Notes: generated by a model from the sequence alone, not told the origin. Shown: positions 11,946-22,351, numbered from the stretch's first letter. The stretch is DNA of 64,000 nt from Sarcocystis neurona (GCA_000727475.1 KL647293.1:659216-723215); one strand, 5' to 3'. A program made the numbers and translations.

Positions 11946-12480
11946 AGCAGGCTGAGTGCTGTCACTTGTTGTATGGTGGTTCGTTCCGTAGAAATCGATT
12001 TTCTCTCTTTATTTTGTTGTCCTTCTTTGTGTCCACCTGTTTTTCTTCATTTATGTCTCTCTGTGTCTCGTCTCTCTGTGTTGTCCGTGTCTCTCTCGAT
12101 ACTTCTGCTGCTTCGCCTCTTGTCTCTGTATACGTGCTTCTTCGCTTCGCCGTCTACACTTACATATATAAATGTGTGTGCATATGTATACATATATATA
12201 TATATATGCCTGCTTCCTGGGCGAGTCTCTCCTTCCCCCACTTTTCTTCTCATGTTGATGTGCGTGTGCATCTCTCTCTGGGTGTGTACATATGCAGAGG
12301 AAAATAAGTTGGGGTGTACGTACACCAAAATGTCTGTGTGTGGGTATGGCGATTTCTTAATTGCATGCGACAAATATAGGTAACTATGTCTGGGTGTAGT
12401 AGATTTGCTTGCGCGTGCTTTGGGTGCGGCGCTGCAGGCGGTCTGCTGCGCGTCCACGCGTTCAATCACCCACTTCCTTC
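11946..12480. other. mixed CT-rich spacer with one palindrome, no gene seen
   Basis: The spacer holds a CT-rich section (12000-12130), a TA microsatellite (12165-12207) and one exact copy of the palindrome GGTGTACGTACACC at 12313-12326. No open frame here shows coding character. Confidence 0.5.
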
Positions 12481-13281
12481 AACAGGCAGCAACAGGAGGC
12501 AGGAGAGCAGCAGCAGCAGGAGAGGGAAGAAGAGCAGCGGGAGGAGGAGAGGGCAGAGAAGGAGAAACAGCCGCATGGCGAAGCCCCACCGACACTGCTG
12601 CAGCAGCGGCAGCACCTACAGCAGGAGGAGGCGCGGGGAGAGAGACGCGAACAGCGGAAGCGACACCGACAGCAACAGCCGCAGCAGCAGCGACAGCAGC
12701 AGCAGCAACAGCAGGAGCCCGGAGAGAAGGGCAGTGGGGACTCGAAGCGGCGGCAGGCGTTGGAACTTGGTCTGCAACACCAGAGAGGGAGGGTACGTTT
12801 GCAGCAGCAGGAAACGTCGGGTGTACGTACACCGCATGGGCGGAAAATCTTCTGCTGCAGATGCCGCTGCGCCTCGCGGAGGGGGGCGGCGACATCCGAT
12901 CGACGACGGCTTCAGGCAAGAGCAAGAAGGAGAAGAAAAGTTAAGAGGAAGCGACAACGCCGCTGCAGGCAACTGCTGGTCCTGCTGCGTTGCTGCTGCT
13001 GCTGCTGCCGTTCCTTCGCCGTCCCCCCCACCTGCTGCTGAACTCTTCTGTGTGAGGCAACCGCGCACCAGCCCCAGCGCAGCTGCCGCCGCAGGACCAG
13101 CGGCAGCAGTGCCACCACCAACAGCAGCAGCACCACCCGCAGCAACAGCAAAGGCGGCAGCAGCAACAGCAGATGCAGCAGCAGCAGCACGTCAACACAT
13201 CAACGGCTGGAGCAGCAGACCGCGTTCTCCGAGTGTGGCTGCAGCGTCAGAGCAGCGGCAAAGAGAGCTGCAACAGGTGTG
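12481..13281 (+). CDS. candidate Gln/Glu/Ala-rich exon region, frame uncertain
   Basis: An acceptor-like CTTCAACAG at 12477-12485 is followed by CAG-rich sequence. In one plus frame this reads as a Gln/Glu/Arg-rich stretch (EEEQREEERAEKEKQ) and in another as Ala-rich. At the far end the frame ending QRQRELQQ runs into a donor-like CAACAG|GTGTGA at 13277. The middle (12970-13040) switches to CTG repeat and could be an intron. No domain is recognisable. It may be a further exon of the giant locus upstream or a separate gene, and the exact frame is not decided by the sequence. Confidence 0.25.
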
Positions 13282-13560
13282 AACAGCAAGTTCTCTTTTT
13301 ACTTCAGAGTACTTCATCAGAGATATAATACAAACACGAAACGTTGTCGCCGACTTTATTATCTACGTATATACGTATACACATGTGTGTGAATAGTTAC
13401 GTAAGTATCTACACATATACGAGTATATATACACGTGCACATGTAAGCAACAGGTGTAGACAGCAACGTCTCTTCTTCCCACCAGGATATTTCAATGAGA
13501 GATAGAAGCACAAAATTGTCGCCGACGTTATTATCTACCTACGCGTATACATATATATAT
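13271..13560. repeat. diverged ~177 bp-offset direct duplication
   Basis: Copy 1 (about 13271-13380) and copy 2 (about 13448-13552) both begin CAACAGGTGT. Both share a TTCAxxGAGAGATA-like middle and the block TTGTCGCCGAC(T/G)TTATTATCTAC, then run into TA-rich sequence. Identity is clear but imperfect. Confidence 0.7.
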
Positions 13561-14250
13561 ATGTATATGTATATATATAGATATATATCTATATATATAT
13601 GCATATGTATATATATATTTATATTTATGTAAATAAATATACGTTTTTGCACACAAAGGTGTATGTACATATAGACAGTGCTATGTGTGCTGGATAGATG
13701 CATATATATATGACTGCTTGTGTATTGCTATATATATATACGTGTATATATAGACAGTGTCGTGCGCATCGAAGGTCATAGTGATGGAGCGGAGTCTGTT
13801 TACTCATCTCCAGATATATCGTCAATATCGATGAGCAGAATCTATGTATCAGGGCCTCCACAAATATGTATGTATGTATATACACACACACATCCCTTTT
13901 AGTAGGAGAATGTATATATATGTACATTCCTTTGACCACAAGTACATATATATATACATATTCCTTTGACTAAGAGTACATATATATATACACATTCCTT
14001 TGACTAAGAGTACATATATATATATACACATTCCTTTGACTAAGAGTACATATATATGTAGACATACATACATATACATACATATATATGTATATATATA
14101 TATATACATTTCTTTGACTGGTAGGGGGCAACGACAGGTGCCAGGAGTTCATAGATTTTCATGATTTTCCCTGCACATATATATGTACATGGTAGTGCGT
14201 CTACGTATGGATATATCTTATATGTACATATATATATATATATATATAGC
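13546..14250. repeat. TA microsatellites enclosing a 34-36 bp minisatellite
   Basis: TA/TACATA tracts occupy about 13546-13640, 13683-13755, 14050-14115 and 14222-14247. Between them the unit ATTCCTTTGACTAAGAGTAC plus a TA run recurs at 13926, 13960, 13994 and 14030, giving periods of 34-36. A diverged copy lies at 14108. No gene is seen. Confidence 0.8.
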
Positions 14251-14316
14251 AAAGCGTCTGGACAAGTGTCTGCATGCGTGTGTGTGTGTGTGTGTCGATG
14301 TGTGAATTTTTTTTAG

Positions 14317-17300
14317 GAGAAGGAAGAAGTGCTGTGGCGATTAAAGCTCCCCGCGTCCTACCGGGTAACACATCTCTGTCTCTCCCCCATGTGGAGCTCT
14401 GCTGCAGTCGCTCCTTCTTCTTTTGCTGTCTGTCCTGCGGTGCTGCCTGCTGCGGCTGCTGCTGCGCTACCTGCTGTCGGGAGCGCACAGCCAGGCCTGT
14501 CGCCGGCGCTCTCTGCCGCCGCTTCTTTTTCATCTGCTGCTGCTTCCCGCACTGCTGCGTCTGCCTCGGAGTCTGCCTCTGCTGCTGCGGCGGCTGTCAA
14601 GAAGGCCGCTGGTGGTGACTCTGCTGGTGCTGCTCGTCCCTGTCTGCTGGTCGTGGGCCAGCGGCTTGGCGCTCCCGCGGAGTGGCAGCGGCGGCAGCCG
14701 AGGCTTCAAGCTCAGCAGCAGCAGCAGCGTTGCTGCGTCGACGAGCACGCCCATCTCCGTCGTAGGCGCTGCTGCACCTCCTGCAACGCGGCGGCAGAAC
14801 GACTGCGCGTTGAAGAGCAGCGGCAGCAGCGCGGCCCGTGGAATGCGGCTGCAGGAGGAGCAGCAGCAAGACAGGCGTTGGCCTGCTGCTGCGGCCCCAC
14901 AGCGACACGGGCAGCAGCATCCCCCAGACGCCAGGGGAACGAAGAACAGCTCGCTGATGAAAGTGCTGCGCAGCTTTTTGTCGTCGACCTTCTGTCGGGT
15001 GTGGCAGCAGCCGTGCCGCTGTCGTTTGGGCTGTACAGACACCGGAGTCTTGTGGAGCACTCCTGGCTCTCTGTTGTGCAGCTGAACGACCCTCCTCGTC
15101 TTTCTCAGCGGCAACAGCAGGAGGAGGAGCCGCAGAAGCTGCAGCAGCCGCGGCACTGGTGTTTGCTGCAGCAGCGACAGCAGCATCATCTCCCGGGGCC
15201 GCAGGAACGTCGCTGGAAGAGGGATTCTGCTGTCGGGAGAGAAACGAGGAAACTGCTGCCGCCGATGAACGCATGCGCCGCTGCAAAGGAGAGAATAAGC
15301 TGCTGCTGGTGGGTTTCCATCAACAGCAGCGCCGCCATCCGCAGGGGCATGCAGCAGCAGGAGGACACGTCCACGCGAAGGTGGCGGCAGCAACAGCAGC
15401 TGCAGACAGGGAAGGGACAGCCGCAGCAGCACAGCAAGGCCCCGGAGGAACGAGAAGGAGCTGCTGCTCCGCCCGGCTTCCCCCGCGACGACATTCACCA
15501 ACAGAAACGCGGATTTCCTCCTTCGCAGAGAAGCTTGCTGCCGTCGTCGATTGTCTTGCTGCTGACAACAGCAGCACGTCTGTTTGCTGCTGCTGCTCCT
15601 TCTTACCTCGAGTCGTCACCCCACTTCAATAGTTCTACGTGCTGCGCACTGTCGCGTGATGCGACTCCCGCTGTTGCTGCTGCTCCTGGTGCTGCTGCTG
15701 CTGCTGCCCACGTTGTTGCCGCAGATGCCGTCCGCAGCAACAGCACCAGCAGCGGTACGAACGTCGCTGGGGCAGCGGAAGGTGTCGTAGGTCTCATCGA
15801 GCAGCAGCAGCAGCAGCGGGAATGGCAGCATCTGCACGAGTGGGACAAGGAGGCGCAGCAGCAGGACCGGCAGCAAGACGTCCACCGCTGGGGTGAAGGA
15901 AGAGGAGTGCGTCATGCACAAGGAGCAGCAGCAACAGGTGAAGAAGAGGAAGAAGGAGACAGCGAATATCAACTAGCTCGTTTGCGGCCAGGAGCAGCTT
16001 TCTGCTTGGCCGACCTGTCGTCGCTGCTGCTGCGTGCTCCGGCAAAGCACTGCTGCACGGCTGCAGGTGGCCGCTCTGCAGCAGGCACCGATGCCGCTGC
16101 TGCTGCCGACACCGACAGTATAGCGTGGATCGAAGTGCAGCGGCGCTGCGCGTCTCCTCTTGCGCTGCTGTGCTTCAACGGAGGGCCTGTGGCTGCCGCC
16201 CCAGAAGCTGCAGGCGAGTCGCATCCCCATCTACTGCAACAGGGACAGCAGCACGACGAGGGAGAGCAGCAGGTGGAGAGAGAGCAGCAGGAGAAGAGAA
16301 GGCAGCAGGAGGAGAGCGAACAGCAGAGAGGGACGGACTGCGCAGGTTCCTGGCTTCTGCAGCAGGAGGCAGGTGCAGGTCTGCAGGACGACTCGCTGGA
16401 GGACGAACAGCTGGTCGTCACGCCTGAGCAGCAGCAGCGCCAGCGTCGTGGTCAGCAGCAGCAGCAGCACCAGCGTCGTGGTCAGCAGCAGCAGCAGGAC
16501 GAAGCAGAATCAATTTCGGCGGCGCTGCTGCAGGTGGGACTTTTGCCGCTGCAGCAGGAATGGCTGCAAGTGATCATCGGCTGCACGTCAGGTTGCTGCT
16601 ATGCCAAGGTCCCCACCAGCGCCCCAGCAGACGAGCACCAGGAGCAAGGGGGGCCCGAGCGGAAAAAAGACGAGATGCAGCAGCACCGCCGGGAGGCGCT
16701 GCGGTGGCCGGAAGGAGACGGACCCGGCGAAGCAGGAGCGCATGGCTTCGTACGCGTCGACGAGCAGCAATTTCAGCAGTCCGACTTCTACTCTCTTTTG
16801 TGTTGGAAGCGGCTGCAAGAACGCGTGGACAGCAGCAGCAGCTACTGTTTCGAGAAGGGAGGCAGGAACAAGATAACGTCGCGCAGCAGCAGCAACGGCT
16901 GTGCCACTGCAACTGGCACTGGCGCGCCTGCTTCTGCTGTTGCTGGTGCTGCTGCTCCTTCAAGTGGTCCTGTAGAGGGTCACGCGGCCTCTGCTGTTGC
17001 TCTGCAGCAGCAGGAAGCCCTGCCAAATGCCTCGCTGCTTGCAGCAAGTGGTGCGTCTCCGCTCGAGCTGCTGCAGAAACGATGCGTCCTTGCGGCAGAT
17101 GCTGCTGCTGCTGCGCATGCAGTTGCTGCAGCAGGGGGTGGCGCGTCCAGGAAAGGTCCGGCGGCAGTTGCAGCTGCTGCCTTGAGCGGTCGTTGTCTCT
17201 CTGCTGCTTCCTCTGTGGAGGGGAGCATCTTGTGGCCCGCTGACGGTGTGGCAGCACTGCAGCCTGCTGCTGGCCCCGCGGCTTTGCAGCAGCCGCTGCC

Positions 17301-18411
17301 CCCCCACGTGGAGAAGCAGCGGCATGAGACGGCTGAGGAGGAGGAACAGCAGCAGCAGCGGGTGCAGCAGGAACCGCAGCAGGAAGATCAGCAGGGGCAG
17401 TGCGACCTGGAGCAGCAGGAGCAGCGGCTGCTGCGTCTTGTGCTGCAGGGCCGACTGCTAGGTCCCCAGTTTTCTTCGCTGCTCGGCGTGTCGACAGAAA
17501 GCCTGCATGCGATGCGTCTGCGGGTCTGCGAGGAGCTTCACGCGCGTCTGCAGCAGCTGCGAAGCGACAGCAGCAGCGGCAGGAAGACGGAGACTGAGGG
17601 CAGCAGCACCGGGAGCCTGGGCAGCAACTGCGGGAGAAACGACGGTAGCACGTGTGGCAGCAGCAGTACAGAAAGCTACGGCAGCAGCAGCAGCAGCCCC
17701 CCCGGCGGCCAAAACTTCGTTGGCGTCGGCGACGGGGATGCGTTCTGCAACAGCAGCAGCGGGACGATGCTTTTTCCGAAGGAACAGAGCAGCACCACTC
17801 TGCCAGAAGAACGGCAGAAAAAGAGCAGCAGCAGCAGAAGTCCGGCGGACGACCGCGCAGCACTGCTGTGGCAAAGCGAGCAGCAAATCGACGACGCAGG
17901 GCAGCCGCCAATCGCACCACAGACTCACCACCAGGAGCGGACGAAGCAATGGCAGCAGCCATTCCTCAACGCACAGCAGCAGCAGTCTACGCAGCTGCAG
18001 GAGAATGAACAAGAACCGACGGAGTTGAGCAGCGTTGACGAGACGGGAGGCGAGGAGAGTGAAGAGGAATTCGAAAGGAGCAGCAGCAGGAGCAGCAGCA
18101 ACGGCAGGAAGAAGAAGAGTAGCAGAACTATCAGGAAGCAAAACGTTCGGAGCCCGGAAGAACAGAGAGGAAGGAGAGGAAGTAATACGGCATATACGAC
18201 CAGGAACCATCTTTCTGAGGAAGAAAGAGTCTCAGCAAGTCCTTCACAGGCCTACGTCAAAAAAGCGATGAACTCGAACAAGTGTCAGCTGCCGTTGTGG
18301 AAGGGAGCGCAGTATTGCACCATCCACCATCTGCAGCACCAGGTAAAGAGACGCACGAAAGGGGACCACCAGCAGCAGCTAGACAAGCTCTGCAGCATCA
18401 GGTATAGATAA
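14317..18411 (+). CDS. unknown 1,364-residue open exon with Gln/Ala/Ser-rich insertions (5' exon missing)
   Basis: A strong acceptor (AATTTTTTTTAG ending 14316) opens a frame beginning EKEEVLWRLKLPASYRVTHL and stop-free to TAA at 18411. The first ATG in frame is at 14389, but the sequence before it already reads as protein, so I treat this as an internal or terminal exon with an upstream exon not found. Between the Ala, Ser and Gln-rich stretches are segments with ordinary protein composition: FVVDLLSGVAAAVPLSFGLY (about residues 220-240), CLADLSSLLL, SIAWIEVQRR and LALLCFNGG (about 550-620), a Glu/Gln heptad-like stretch (about 640-680), and LLPLQQEWLQVIIG and FVRVDEQQFQQSDFYSLLCW (about 740-830). 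The alternating hydrophobic patches could be beta-strands of a repeat protein. I cannot name a family and assign no function. The C-terminal end is Lys/Arg/Gln-rich, and related sequence is repeated just downstream. Confidence 0.5.
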   Translation, partial: EKEEVLWRLKLPASYRVTHLCLSPMWSSAAVAPSSFAVCPAVLPAAAAAALPAVGSAQPGLSPALSAAASFSSAAASRTAASASESASAAAAAVKKAAGGDSAGAARPCLLVVGQRLGAPAEWQRRQPRLQAQQQQQRCCVDEHAHLRRRRCCTSCNAAAERLRVEEQRQQRGPWNAAAGGAAARQALACCCGPTATRAAASPRRQGNEEQLADESAAQLFVVDLLSGVAAAVPLSFGLYRHRSLVEHSWLSVVQLNDPPRLSQRQQQEEEPQKLQQPRHWCLLQQRQQHHLPGPQERRWKRDSAVGRETRKLLPPMNACAAAKERISCCWWVSINSSAAIRRGMQQQEDTSTRRWRQQQQLQTGKGQPQQHSKAPEEREGAAAPPGFPRDDIHQQKRGFPPSQRSLLPSSIVLLLTTAARLFAAAAPSYLESSPHFNSSTCCALSRDATPAVAAAPGAAAAAAHVVAADAVRSNSTSSGTNVAGAAEGVVGLIEQQQQQREWQHLHEWDKEAQQQDRQQDVHRWGEGRGVRHAQGAAATGEEEEEGDSEYQLARLRPGAAFCLADLSSLLLRAPAKHCCTAAGGRSAAGTDAAAAADTDSIAWIEVQRRCASPLALLCFNGGPVAAAPEAAGESHPHLLQQGQQHDEGEQQVEREQQEKRRQQEESEQQRGTDCAGSWLLQQEAGAGLQDDSLEDEQLVVTPEQQQRQRRGQQQQQHQRRGQQQQQDEAESISAALLQVGLLPLQQEWLQVIIGCTSGCCYAKVPTSAPADEHQEQGGPERKKDEMQQHRREALRWPEGDGPGEAGAHGFVRVDEQQFQQSDFYSLLCWKRLQERVDSSSSYCFEKGGRNKITSRSSSNGCATATGTGAPASAVAGAAAPSSGPVEGHAASAVALQQQEALPNASLLAASGASPLELLQKRCVLAADAAAAAHAVAAAGGGASRKGPAAVAAAALSGRCLSAASSVEGSILWPADGVAALQPAAGPAALQQPLPPHVEKQRHETAEEEEQQQQRVQQEPQQEDQQGQCDLEQQEQRLLRLVLQGRLLGPQFSSLLGVSTESLHAMRLRVCEELHARLQQLRSDSSSGRKTETEGSSTGSLGSNCGRNDGSTCGSSSTESYGSSSSSPPGGQNFVGVGDGDAFCNSSSGTMLFPKEQSSTTLPEERQKKSSSSRSPADDRAALLWQSEQQIDDAGQPPIAPQTHHQERTKQWQQPFLNAQQQQSTQLQENEQEPTELSSVDETGGEESEEEFERSSSRSSSNGRKKKSSRTIRKQNVRSPEEQRGRRGSNTAYTTRNHLSEEERVSASPSQAYVKKAMNSNKCQLPLWKGAQYCTIHHLQHQVKRRTKGDHQQQLDKLCSIRYR
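16441..16500 (+). repeat. 30-bp tandem repeat, two copies, within the 14317-18411 exon
   Basis: Two units of 30 bases beginning CAGCGTCGTGGTCAGCAG (16441-16470 and 16471-16500) differ by one base. They encode QRRGQQQQQH then QRRGQQQQQD, an in-frame duplication. Confidence 0.85.
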
Positions 18412-18545
18412 GAGTGAAAGAGCACCTGCAGCAGCTTCTACACGAGATCTGGTGCACCAGCTGAAGAGAAGAAGGAAGTTGCAGGAGCAGGAGCACCAGC
18501 AGCTCGTAGACGAAATGTGGAGCACCAGATGAAAAGTGAAAGAGC
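18331..18545 (+). repeat. diverged tandem copies of the exon's 3' coding end
   Basis: The end of the upstream exon (LQHQVKRRTK...HQQQLDKLCS) has a related copy in another frame at about 18449-18530 (LVHQLKRRRK...HQQLVDEMWS), then a short third piece (VEHQMKSE) at about 18517. Spacing is irregular. The later copies lie beyond the stop at 18411. Confidence 0.55.
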
Positions 18546-20715
18546 CGCAGCAGCAGTTGTTTTGCTGCTGCGATGTCGCTGCAACATGCTGCTGACATTT
18601 TCACGCGGCGAGAGAGCCGTCGAATAACTTGCAGCTGCTGCTGCTGCAGTCCTGAGCAGCAGCCAAGACACCGCCTGCAGCAGCTCCTCTTCCGCAGTAG
18701 CGGCTTCTTGTGGAAAAGTGCGACTCTCGCAGACGGTCGGCAGACCCGCAACAGGAAGGCGACCCTCATTTCTCTTCTTCTTCATTCGCTGCCGCACGCG
18801 TGGGCGCACAGCAGGTAGAGACAGTTGTTGTCCGCAGCAGAAGCACGCGCCTCTTCTGCGTGGACCGCGGGTGGATCCTGCTGCTTACGTACGTGGGTGG
18901 CCTCGCGAGCAGCTCTCGTGCTGTTGCTCTCATAAACTCGTCTTTTATCTTCTTTCATCGTGTCCCCGTCCTTCCCACGGGTAATGTCCCGAAGGCCATT
19001 AAAGTCTACTGTCCCCTGCAGATTTCCTTCTTTCTTCGGAGTGAACGAAGAATTGACGGGGAGAAGCAGCGAAGAAAGTCGGTCTGACAAAAAGGAGACA
19101 GCAAGAATGCCAGAGAGACGAGGGACACACGAAGGAAGAGGGGAAGCACAAAAGAGAGAGGGAGAGGACGACAGAGAAGCCGAGGGAGGAATCGATCCTC
19201 ATATTCAAGGATAATTTTATTTTGAAAAGTATCATAGAGAGGAAAAGGAGAGAGCAGGAGCAGAAGAGACAGAGAAGGATATTGTGAACTCAAGCGTTTA
19301 TGTTGTTTAGACGAGGAGTTCCTTTGCTGACTGTCCTTCTGCGTCCCCTTCCTGCGACACTGTCGACGGTAGAGGTGAAGTTTTCTGCAGCTCTTCGAGA
19401 CAGACGAAGACTTTCTGCTGCGCTGCGACGGTGGCAGGAAAGGCGACAGCACTAGAGAAAGTGAACTTCTCAGTATTTTTTTTCGCTGTTGCAGACTAAA
19501 CGACGTCCGGCTTCTTCCTCTTTGTGAGAGACAGAGAGAGAGAAGCCGCAGTCTCCTCTACCCTCCGGGAAGTTCAACTTTTTCACAAACGCCCTCCAAG
19601 CAGCGGTTGTACTGCTGCTGGCCTGCTACTGCTGCCTTGCTCCCACTGCTGCTTTGCTGCTAGTGCTGCTTTGCTGCTAGTGCTGCCTTGCCGGCGTGCT
19701 GCTACTGCTGCGTTGCTGCTGCTGTCTACCTGCTGCTGCTGCCTACCTGCTGTTGCTGCTGTCTACCTGCTGCTGCTGTCTACCTGCTGCTGCTGCTGCT
19801 GACCCGCTGCTGCTGCCTACCTGCCGTTGCTGCTGACCTGCTGCTGCTGTCTACCTGCTGCTGCTGCCTACCTGCTGCTGCTGCCATCCGGTTGCTGCCG
19901 CAGCCGTCCTGCTGCTGCTGCTGTGCTGCTGCTGCAGTGGGCGTCGTTTTGTCCTTGTCGTCTTCACATTGTTCAGCGGGAATTATTGCTGCTGATCCGC
20001 TAGCTGTCCTTTGCCTTCCCCTCGTTAAATGACTGTCGAGCTGCCTACTACTGTGAGGACGGTTTGCTTGTTTGCTCTGCACCGCTGCAGGTGCTGCATA
20101 CGTTTGATCACGGCGTGGCTGCGCGGGGCGCGGGCGTCCGTCCCGAGGGCCCAGCGCCGCTGCAGCGTCCTCCTCCTGCGGTTCTCTGCTGCTCCGCATT
20201 CCATTGACTGGTGCTGCTACTAGCGACAGCCCGTGGTTTCCTTTTCGTGTGTGGGAAGACGCTTGCTGTTTGCGATTGTTGCGCAGCTGTGGCGTTGAGG
20301 ACTGGTCTTTCTCTGCGACTGCTTGAGTAGCTAGAGCGGCTACCTGCCCGCGTGGTTGCTGCTGCTAGTAGCAGTCGTTGACAGCTGCTTCTGCTGTTGC
20401 AAGGGGAGGACTATTCTGCTCGTCCTGATGCTGGCGCTGCCGGAGTACTGGACCACTGCTCTTGCTTCGTGCTACTGCCGCTGCTGGTACGGGAGAAAGG
20501 CTGAAATAATTGACCTTCCCCCTTTCTCTCGCCCTCTCTCTATTTCTGTTTCTCTCCCTTACTGTCTCTCGTTTTCTCATTCTGTTTCTCTCTGTTTCTC
20601 TCCCCTTCTCCTTCTCTCCGCCGTTGTTCTGGCGCTGCTGCTGTTGTTCCTGAATGTCTGCGGATCGGCTTCAAGCCCCTGCGGTGCCTTCTGCTGCTGC
20701 TGTTCTCGTCTGCAG
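18412..20715. other. spacer/intron region: CTG tandem repeats and CT-rich tract, no gene resolved
   Basis: After the diverged repeat copies the stretch is mixed sequence to 19500, purine-rich at 19000-19300. It is followed by CTG repeats at 19600-19930 and a CT-rich tract at 20500-20640 that leads into the acceptor at 20715. No open frame here is convincing. Upstream exons of the coiled-coil gene probably lie somewhere within it. Confidence 0.5.
19690..19925. repeat. CTGCTGCTGTCTACCTG tandem repeat
   Basis: Units of about 15-21 bases, CTACCTGCTGCTGCTG(T/C)C, repeat roughly ten times with small length changes. Confidence 0.75.
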
Positions 20716-22351
20716 GTGCACGCCTCGATTATTATCTCGTCGCGCGACGATCTGCTGCGCTGGTTGCCGGTGCTGGTGCAGCGGTTGGCAGAGCTGCGCA
20801 TGCAGCAGCAAATGCGACGAGCCGTCTTGAGTATTCCGCTGCAGCTGCTGTTGTTGCTGCAGCAGTTACGTCGGCGTTTCGAAGAGCAGCATCAGCTGCT
20901 GCTGAGCTCGCTTGGAAGCGACCTTTTCTCCTTCAACAACAGCAACGCGAGAAAGACAGTAGACAGCGGCACAGGAACGTCGACAACAGCAGCGAGAGAG
21001 GCCGCAGCAAGTGTCACTACCCGTTTTGACGCGCGTAGGGGACGTGCCGCTGCTGTGGCTGCTGTGCGCGTCCTGCAGCAAGACTCACTCCTACAGCCGC
21101 TGTGGAAATTTGACTGGCAACTGTGGGGTGCCCTGCAGTTGGCTCCTAGTACGTTGTTCAAGACGCTCATGCAGCAGGTGCAGCAGACTGAGCAGCAGCA
21201 GCAGCATCAACGAAAGCTGTTGGAAGCCCAGCTGCTGCAGCAGGATGAAGAAGACGTAGGGGAAAGTGGACTTCTAGGGGTGAGTGACAGATACATTCAA
21301 GGAGCTTTTGACAAAGGTCGAAGACGTAGTAAGGAACCTGCCGATGCATACCTCCCTGCACAGTTATGTGGAGAAAATGTAGAGCAGAAGTTGTGCAGTG
21401 TACGTACACCGCAGGAACTACACACACTTCAGGTGGGAAAAGGACAAGCAGAGTCTGTGGAGTGTACGTGCACCGGGGGGACCACACACACAGCGGGAAA
21501 ACGTGAAGCACAGAGACTATGCAGCGTACATACACTGGAGGCAGTCCTCATACAGCGGAGAATGTGAAGAACGGAGTCTGTGCGGTGTACATACACTGAA
21601 GGGACTAAACATAGGTAAGGCAATCAGTGTATGGGGATATCGTTGGGGATATCGTTGTGTGTGTCTGTCGATAGATACGTATGAATACGATGGAAAAGAC
21701 ACAAAGGTCTTAGTAACCCGTGGGTCCGTGTGCATGCAGTAACTCGATTTTATGCCCATACGTATCAGTGTTCGCCTAAAATGGGTATCTGCGTCAAATT
21801 AGATGTTCTCCGATTTCTGTGTGAATCGTAATGTTTCATATGTGTGTGTATGTATCTGCGGACTTCTGTGTGTGTGGTTTTACCCATCTGTGTATGTACA
21901 TTTTTCGGCGGCCGTGGGGAAGGGGAGCTGCAGCACCTGCATGAGGAAGTGGTGGGGGGCGTGTTTTTCACTGCAGGTGCTGCAGCAGCTGAAGGAGGAA
22001 GTGAAGACCGTGAAGGAGGCGATGCAGGCAGAACAACAGCGTGCTTGTGCTGCCCTTTTGCAGCTTCAAGCTGCTGTGAAAGAAGAGCAGCAGCGGGAAG
22101 GGCGTCGGCAGGAGGGAATGCCCGGCCTTGGAGCAGTCAAGAAAAGAAAACACCGCCGACGCACGCGTGACGAGTTTGCAGGCAGAGCCGCCCGCGGGGT
22201 GGCTAATTTTTCTGATGGTTCGTTTGCGTCTAGCAGCCGCGAGAGTGACACAGGAGATGGTCTGTGTGTAGAAAAAGCTGCAGCACGCGCACATAAGCAG
22301 CAGCAAGAAACAGCGTCTGCAACATTAACGTGGCTCGAGAACCTTTTCTGA
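20716..22351 (+). CDS. coiled-coil hypothetical protein, two 3' exons
   Basis: Exon 20716-21279 follows a CT-rich tract and acceptor CTGCAG. It is 188 codons long and ends in phase 0 at the donor GG|GTGAGT (21280). The second exon starts after CTGCAG at 21977, also phase 0, and runs to TGA at 22351 (124 residues). The joined product reads without a break: SRDDLLRWLPVLVQRLAEL near the start, then Leu/Gln/Arg helices (MQQQMRRAVLSIPLQLLL, QQLRRRFEEQHQLLLSSL), LWKFDWQLWGALQLAPSTLF, and a coiled coil across the junction (QLKEEVKTVKEAMQAEQQRA). A basic KKRKHRRRTRDEF patch and the C-terminus TLTWLENLF close it. The basic patch could be a nuclear signal. The family is not recognised. The start codon lies in an upstream exon that I could not find. 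The intron (21280-21976) holds a minisatellite. Confidence 0.6.
21398..21597. repeat. ~63 bp minisatellite with a palindromic GTGTACGTACACC core, four copies
   Basis: Core copies lie at 21398-21410, 21462-21474, 21524-21536 and 21585-21597, spaced 61-64 bases. The first is GTGTACGTACACC; the others are variants (GTGTACGTGCACC, GCGTACATACACT, GTGTACATACACT). Flanks also recur, for example AGAGTCTGTGGAG and GGAGTCTGTGCGG just before the core. The array lies in the intron of the coiled-coil gene. Confidence 0.8.
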
